From NCBI GenBank assembly GCA_036850595.1, contig CM072165.1, positions 9,558,109 to 9,622,108 on the forward strand: a stretch of DNA of 64,000 bases, written 5' to 3'. The stretch is from Rhyacichthys aspro (lineage: Eukaryota; Chordata; Actinopteri; Gobiiformes; Rhyacichthyidae). The notes beneath the pieces were generated by a model, which was given only the letters and a program-made list of their open reading frames with translations, was not told the DNA's origin and ran no database searches. The translations under genes were made by a program, and so were the position numbers. Positions 56,712-64,000 of the stretch are shown piece after piece (position 1 is the stretch's first letter; the number at the start of each line of letters is the position of its first letter).

Positions 56712-59226
56712 GAGCTTTTAGGGGGTAGTGCTATGATGGCGTTTTCAGTTTCAAAGCTAGATATAGACTGTTAACTTAAATATAGCTCAAACTTTTTACT
56801 TTGATTCCCATTTATATGTAAAGTAAAGTGAAAATATGGAAGCAAAAGCATTAATTACTTTAGCTTTACATGGTGAGTGTGGCTAGGTATTTTAACCAAA
56901 CAACAAATTAAACTCCACTATGTTCTGTTTGTATATCACAAATACAGAAGACAGCACGCAATTTTTGTTCCTTTTTTTTCAGTGTACCATATTTAAAAAT
57001 AAATGACCACTTCACCAAAGTTTCCAGAAAGCAACGGAAGACAAACATGGCTAACGTAACTACAGCTACTTGTGATCGAGTATTGAATATTCTGTGCTTT
57101 GAGGTATAATGACATTGAATTATTTTATTAATAGAAAATGATCAGAAAATGGTCTGCAAATATTCTCAAAATTTAATCACCATTATTCACCACTCTGGGG
57201 GCAAATTAACCATCTGGATGTGATCTCATGAACTAAATACAGTGTTGAGTTTGCTCTTCTTGCTTTGAGTCACCACCTTGAAAAACATGTCTAAATCTAA
57301 CAGTGCCAGATTTGATTCTTTTTGGAACCTATTCTAATCCTCCTCAATCTTTCAACAAGTGCAACAGAGACCCCTAAAGCAGTCACACTGAAAATAAACT
57401 TTCATTCCTCAAGCTGCTAGGTGAGGAGCGGCACACAAATTATGACTGTTATTCAACATTGTGCTTTTCCCAAATGAATCCGCATTACTAAATAGTCTGA
57501 AAGCTCAAATTTATTGTTAATGTGTCAGCATGAGGTGTTGCAATTTGAAGATTTGTCTTAATAAAAAGAGACAATGCAAAGGGGAAGTTAATAATAAAAC
57601 ATGCAAAGAGAAAAACAGAGGTGATTTGTATTTTTGTTCTCGAGTGTTTTGGTGACTCAGACGAGGTTCTCCATCAAATTTGTTTTCTTGAATACAGCCT
57701 CAAGATCTTACTTCAAAAATCTGCAGCCTTTTAAGAATAAACTTTTCCTGAACCTTTTGTGTGTCCATAATTCGAAAAGAGCTTTTTTTTTTCTCTTTTG
57801 TTGTCAGGATGTGGTTGAAATGTAATCTTCTGAGGCTGTAAGATTGTGTAGTGTGGTCAGTTGGGGCTCCGATCCGTGCTTTTTCAGGAAGATGACTCCT
57901 CGCAAAATTTAAATTCTTTCGAGACTAATCAGAAACAGGGTCAAAAATGTCATAACAATCGAAGCTTCCAACAAAAGTAAAGACGTCCACTTTGCGAAAA
58001 CCCCCGTGGGATCTTCACATCCAGCGGAGAAGGAGCGTTTGTCTTGGCCTGATGCCTCTGTCAGTTAAGACTTCAGGCCGGACCAGCTGATAATATTACA
58101 ACAGAGAGAATGTCAATGTCTTTTACCAATAGCCCATATTACAACACGACAAAAAGATTGATAGACAAGCATTTGTGGGCAATCCTGCGGTTGACTCGAT
58201 CCAAAACGCTATTAATATTTCTGAAGTCCGTTTTTCTGCACCACATGCACTTATGACCTTGTAAAATGTGATCTATTGTGTGTTTACAAGACATTTTTAG
58301 GCAACCCCAGTCTTAGTGTACTCCAACGGTCGGGGTTTTGGAGGGAACGGGCCTCGGAGAAAGAATTGGACCGCTCTAACCTTGACCTTTGACCCATGGT
58401 ACGCCCACGCACCCGCACGCAGCATGAATATATTTAGAGATACGTTGCTCATCTGCAGTGACCTGACATTCACAAAGGAAGGAGGTGGTGCAAGATCAAG
58501 CCAGAAATAATTTAGTATCATTTGCAGCTTCCAAGAAAATTATTTATATTCTAGGTGCATGGGTAAAAAATGGGTAAAATGTCATGTTTTTGTTGAAGGT
58601 TAGGAAAGTGCCTTGGTTGATATGGACCTAAACTGATTTGGTTTCTACAAATTAAGCACAAAATACATCCACAATAACCTCCAAGTACGCACAAGGTCAT
58701 GCTTTGAGTGTGATTTGGAAGAGGGTTATCCAATAATCAGAAGATGAGTGGTTTGATCCCTCTCCTCCTCCCATTCAGGCTGTTGAAGACATTGAACCCA
58801 ACTTTGCCTCCAGTGCTATGTAAATGCACCATTTTTTTTTAATGTATATATTTTTTTTAGCTCTTTCTGATGGGAAGTGGATGAGACACCAATTCCAGGA
58901 CAATATAGAATAGATTCAAAGTTTACATTTCAAAAAAGTGGTGACATTTATTGGTTACAGTGTAGAAAATACACTTTCAGTTAAGTTTAGGGAAAAGGTA
59001 CCTCAATGATGACTTAGCATATAAAGTTGGTACTTGCTTGTACAAAGCCATGTTATCTTTAAATAAATGTTTTTCTGCCTTAAGAAATATGATGCAGTGT
59101 AAATAAAATTAAATTTTAAAAAAAATCACCAATATATATATAATTATCATAGTCTTAACTTTAAACGGTGGTAAGAAAATTATGGTTTACAGGTGTTTTT
59201 AACTGGTGTTTGATAACAGGTTTTAA

Positions 59227-59254
59227 ATTATTATTATTATTATTATTATTATTA
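59227..59254. repeat. ATT microsatellite
   Basis: An uninterrupted run of about nine ATT trinucleotides. Confidence 0.9.
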
Positions 59255-59329
59255 GCAGGTCTGCAGCTTTTGGGCTTATTTACAGTATAAATAACCGTTT
59301 TGATCTGGGTTTTGAGTTGTGATAGGTTT

Positions 59330-59660
59330 TAAGCAGCTTTAGTTGGATGATAACAGGTTTTAAACAGATTTATAGGTAATAACATATCTGGATAGGTTTT
59401 TTGAAGTTCATAGATGAGTAAAATAAAAGAAGGTAGATGGGTCTAAAATGGTTTTAGTTGGACACTAACACGTCTTTAAGTGCTGTTATTTGTTCAGGTT
59501 GTTAGTGGTTTTAGTTGGATGATAACAGGTTTTTAACACGTTTAAATAGGTTATAACAAATGGTTTCAGCTGGACATTAATGACTTTTAACCAAATTTAA
59601 ATGGATAAAAATGCATTTGGACGGGTTTTAAAAGGCTTTAGTTGGTTTTAATTGTGAGTT
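59330..59660. repeat. Degenerate tandem repeat
   Basis: The phrase TTTAGTTGGATGATAACAGG and variants recur at about 59339, 59453, 59512, 59565 and 59637, usually followed by TTTTAAAC-like sequence. Spacing is irregular (about 55-115 bp), as in an old, eroded array. Confidence 0.65.
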
Positions 59661-60652
59661 GCCAGTGTTTTTTCTTACTTTCTTTCACATTTTAAACTTA
59701 AAAATCTTAACTTTAGACCTCTTATGCACTACTAATTTGCAGAAAAACACAAATTTGATTCTGGTGACTGGATTGTACAGACACAAACACTGGCCAAGTG
59801 ACTGCAGCAGAGGCCGTGACCCTGCCGTGCCCCCCTCCCCCTCACAGGCTGTCTGTCTGGGGGCCGATGGAGGGGAAAGGGAGGCGGGGGCAGGAAGAGC
59901 ACTGGTGATTAGGACTGGAGGGGTGAACATACCCCTGACCCTCTGTCCCGTTCCTGGCAGCCACCGCAGTGATCCAGGGGACAGCAACAGAGAGAGGAGA
60001 GGAGAGGCGAGACGAATGCAAAAACTGCAAATATTTGTGGTACAGGACGTCCACTCATATAGTAACAGCTGTATTTAAGTCTGTATAGTTTTATATATGA
60101 CTTATTTACATGAGACTATTCATACTCCTGAAAAACCTACATGCACAATTGTCACAATAACAACAGAGTAGTTGGGAAGCTGATCCTTTGACATTAGAGG
60201 AACATCCTAAACTCGAGACTAGACTTCTTCATTCAGATTCTAGCATCTACATAGATAACCAATGAAAATGAAAATGAAAATCAAGCCTTTTTCCTCAACA
60301 AAATGCTTCTGTATTATGGCTCATTTACATGGATGACACTATAGAAAGCGAGATGAGAGAGCAACACAATAAAAGACATAGATTAATGTCCTATAGAGAA
60401 GAATATAGGTAGGTATAGGTGTTATCTTATAGTAATAATACAACAGCCTTATTTCCACTTTGGGAACAGTATAGGCCAGGTCAGTAAGAAGCACACATTT
60501 AAACAAAACAAACAACAAAAGTCACGTCTCTATTTGAGATATAAAACATATCTGCGCCATGTTTGGTTCACAAAATAAACTTACAACCTCTTGCAATCAT
60601 AAAAAGGCAATTTCTATATACTAAGAATAAGACACAGACTGGTATGGGCGTT

Positions 60653-61123
60653 TAGCCTGGCCAGACGGCTTTCTAATTGTATTACATACAGAGAAATCAG
60701 TCTGGTAGTGCGGGGTTTGAACAGGATTTCAAGGCTGGACCATAGGCTGAACTAACGCTCGCAATCAGAGAAACCACAGATGTGACGTAAGGAAAGTGAG
60801 CATCCTATTCCAGTTGTCAACAAACCACAGCGTACACCAGCATGGCTAGAGAGGGATGCTTCAGTGGTGAATGACTTCTGTTGTATTTGTCAGAAAAATC
60901 TGATCTGGGGAAAAGGGCGTAATATCGAGTTCAGTGCTTATTTTCAATCGTAGTAAGCTACCTAAATCTGCGTACTGTTTTGGTTGGAAAAATTCTCGTG
61001 CTCCAAAATCCCGCCTCCTCGCTATGATTGGTCAGTAAGAAAGAGCCGGACCAGATTGGACAATGAAAGACTGACTTTTTCTGTATGTAATACAATGAGA
61101 AACCCGTCTGGCTGGCCAGGCTA
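60653..61123. mobile_element. MITE with long (about 50-bp) inverted repeats and a 9-bp target duplication
   Basis: The left end TAGCCTGGCCAGACGG and the right end read in reverse, TAGCCTGGCCAGCCAGACGG, continue in parallel through ATTGTATTACATACAGA and TCAGTC, about 50 bp with one 4-bp indel. The flanks carry ATGGGCGTT (60644-60652) and ATGGGTGTT (61124-61132), a 9-bp duplication with one mismatch. Nine bp and long TIRs suggest a Mutator-like element, but a hAT-like origin is not excluded. There is no ORF of note in the 471 bp. Confidence 0.82.
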
Positions 61124-64000
61124 ATGGGTGTTTAAAGTTGCCCATGTTTCTACATTGACAAGAACCAAATTTACAACTTTTACAGTATTACAGTTAGTAG
61201 TGCATAAAATTTCATTTGTTGCTGAATGAAGTCTACTAGTTTTACACTGAGAGAGTAACACTCAAATCTAAACCCAAACGCTTATTAGCATCTGTCTATT
61301 TTCCTTTGACACGGAGCCATTAGCCGAGTTGTACATGAACGTCCGGATACGAGCCTGAGCGAGGAGTGAACACCAACCAACAGACGGGCGAGGAAATGGG
61401 GCGGCAGCCGTTCAGCGGGGGGGCTTTGGAAACGCAGGTGCCTTAATTGTCCCTCGATAAAGCCCCGGCGAGTGGGCAAACCTGTGAATGAGTGGCTGGA
61501 AAAAAGGGGGATGAATAAACGAAAGGGTGAATGAAGGAGCAAATGAGTGGCTGGAAGAGCAAGTACTCGGTGGGGAAGCTGTAGGAGGTGGTGGATAAGG
61601 AGGAGGGGGTACAGGGTGATGGGGGTTTAAAGAGACATGATGTGATACGGCCACTTTCAGTAAAATCAGGACAGAGTGATTGGATCTGATGTTGTCATAA
61701 TGGAAGGTGTAAATACATCCTGGGAGATATATATAGTCTGAGGGTGCTTTTGGAGATGGCTTGGGTCGCATGTATCCAAATAGATTCACATGTGGATTTG
61801 TGCAAATACTATTCACAAATCTTGGGTTTGCAATGAAAGACCTCCTACATCATTGTAATTACCATAACTGACTGTATGTAAACAACAGCTGGGAACATGT
61901 CACTATCCAGGTTAGTTGTGAGCTTTTGAACTTGTAAAACATGTACTTTATTTACCATGTAACTATCCACTGCAGATGATGACAGTTAGAATATGCCAAT
62001 GCTATGTCAAAAGTACTGCTTAATGTTAATATTAATGTAGTTAAAAAGCCAATCATTAGGTCAATCATTAATGCTACATGTAAACAGAAACAGTTGAGTC
62101 AGTGGATTCCTTTTTAATACCACAGTAATGCCATGGTTGACTTTTATTTATTTGAGGCAGGGATTCTACTCTTCAGGTTCTGACACTAACATGACAACAG
62201 CCAACAACAAAGATGTTTTTACTCATGGTGTTCTCACTCAACATAAACACAAAATTTTGAATTTGGGCGCAGAGGTGTTTTTGTTTTATTGCGGCAACGG
62301 CTCCTGTGATTGATTATGCTTTTGGCCAGCATTTGCATTTTGATGTGCCTAAGTAATTAAAGTAAAAAGTAATTTTTGATGTAGAGTTGGTTGGTTCGAA
62401 ATTAGGTTTTTGATGTACAATTGGCACAGAGTAGCAGTAGGAGCAAAGAGGTAAGAGAGACTCATCAGAGAGTGCAAGTAGCACCATTGACTTTTAGGTT
62501 GGAACAACTTATTTATAAAGGTAAACCATACAACACAAGGTAAATATTAGCAATATTAGTACCATAATATTAATATTAATACTAGTACTAAGGCTTATAC
62601 AGAGCTAAATTTACATGGTATTGCACTGTATTTGACCAAGCTCTGGAAGTAACCGAGAAGCAATCTAATTAAGACTGAAAAGGACCCAAGTTAATACAAG
62701 GTGTTATTATAATGAGTTGGACACATGTGTTCAGATAGAGAGAGTTTGAAATGCAAGGCCTGAAGAGGACCTATGGGAGGTAAAGAAGAAACAGCGAAGG
62801 AGCAAAAAAAGAAGATGGTTGGAGGAAGGAGATTAAGGGGGGGTAAAAATCGGCATTGGAGTGGGAAGGGGGGCTGAGAGAGGCGTACATTTAGGCAGGG
62901 CCCGTTTCAGACAATGTGACATGGCACACGTTATTAATTCTGGCTCAGAGGAGAGACCCTGCCTCGCCATCTGCTCAGGGTCAGGGGCGTTCGCTGGGGT
63001 CGGCGTCACATCTACCCCCCCTATGCTATCAAACCACCCACAGAAGCCCCACCATCACCCCCACCATCCCGCCCCACGCGCACCTCCCCTTCTGTCCTCG
63101 CTTGGCAGACACCCGGCCAGGCCCGCGTGCATTTCCATAAAACAATTGGGAGTCCAACCTGCTCCCGTGTCGCGTGGGCGGGGTTAAGAGGGAAGTGGAA
63201 CGCCGGCTAGCTGCACTTAACAATGGCCTGTCACATGAAAAGGACTGGGCTCAACTCGATATACATTACAAAAGAGCCAGACCACGGTAGGCCCCGGGTC
63301 CGGCCTCGGCGACCTGCGGTTGAATTTGAGCTTGGCGTTGATTCGTTTGTTTGCACCCGCGGCCACCCTCCAAACCACCTCCTTCCTCTTAACCCCTCCG
63401 AAAATTACAGACGCTCGTGCACGTGGCAGGATGGTGTTGTGGAGGGGGCTGTCGTTCACTGTTCACTGTACAGCTTAAAGGCAGTACAAAGAAGAAATGA
63501 AGACCTATAATTTAAAGGATTTTGGATTCGTCGGACATTTTTTATACATTAAATAATCACTAAAAACAAGCAATGTGACACTTTACCCCATTCTTTAGTG
63601 ATGCAACTGGATATTGAAAGGATATAACAAGCTATGGTCAAGCTTCGCGATACCTTTGTTTACATAGCCATCCAGCTAACTGTTACCATGGATATTTGAA
63701 ACAAGCTGAGGCATGATTTTCTATGATTGTCCAACATTTCTGATAGATATTAATCCCAAGCAGTCTTACTTGTACAATTGTGAGACTGGGGTACTCTTCT
63801 GCTCCCAATTCCACCAGTGGCCACTCGAGGTATTGCATCGAAAAAATCGTATGTGGCCTACAAAGGACTTTCCCCATAAACTGCAAAAAACAGTGGAACA
63901 TGGAAATAAATCCAGAAGCCAATACGTTTTTTGCGCCAATGAGCAACGTCCATTGAAAATAAGCGGCAGGCATTACTTATTTAAGATCCTGGTCTAATAA

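Larger units (their letters stand above)
52321..64000. other. Region upstream of rbpj, no gene recognised
   Basis: In about 11.7 kb I find no exon with a convincing protein match on either strand; the longest ORFs lack conserved features. The interval holds a degenerate tandem repeat (59330-59660), TTG and TTA microsatellites, two MITEs (56401-56711 and 60653-61123), a possible third element (54584-54881) and copies of the CTGTGGACT repeat family (55300-55345, 56970-57020). A GC-richer stretch at 62860-63470 has no recognisable coding content. Confidence 0.6.

Noticed and set aside
61412..61816. 134-codon Pro/Ser-rich minus-strand ORF
   Set aside because: Low-complexity composition from CT-rich DNA; no conserved feature.
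62860..63510. GC-rich ORFs that might be a first exon of a further gene
   Set aside because: Several overlapping frames are open because of GC content; no frame shows a recognisable protein, and no splice-supported start was found.

Overview
This is a window of vertebrate, almost certainly teleost fish, nuclear DNA. Three protein genes with GT-AG introns are recognisable: tbc1d19 (minus strand, first five coding exons, running off the left edge), cckar (plus strand, complete, five exons) and rbpj (minus strand, complete, eleven coding exons). Every exon junction was checked for frame; the joined reading frames are open and agree with what I know of the vertebrate proteins. The teleost assignment rests on protein sequence (the short 'MAPVVTG' N-terminus of rbpj), compact introns in cckar, and many short DNA-transposon relics. 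I cannot name the species.

Layout: 1-2518 is the 5' part of tbc1d19. 2519-3791 is the shared upstream region of two head-to-head genes. 3792-10926 is cckar. 10927-17245 is the tail-to-tail interval that must hold both 3' UTRs, plus repeat relics. 17246-51941 is rbpj, with most exons packed into 17.2-31.1 kb and a first intron of about 20.8 kb. 51942-64000 is the rbpj promoter followed by about 11.7 kb in which I find no gene, only repeats and MITE-like elements.

The gene order and orientation (TBC1D19 head-to-head with CCKAR, CCKAR tail-to-tail with RBPJ) match the human 4p15.2 arrangement as I recall it, so this is an ancestral vertebrate block. The genes do not form a pathway: tbc1d19 encodes a TBC-domain putative Rab GAP, cckar a cholecystokinin GPCR, and rbpj the DNA-binding factor of Notch signalling.

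The observations most worth a second look are: a Gln at the cckar position equivalent to human Arg336 (a peptide-agonist contact); two perfect RBPJ-type sites in the rbpj promoter; a decayed hAT element with a perfect 8-bp target duplication and a BED-finger remnant; several MITEs with inverted termini; and opposed polyadenylation signals about 33 bp apart between cckar and rbpj. I saw no previously undescribed system, CRISPR array, tRNA or rRNA gene.
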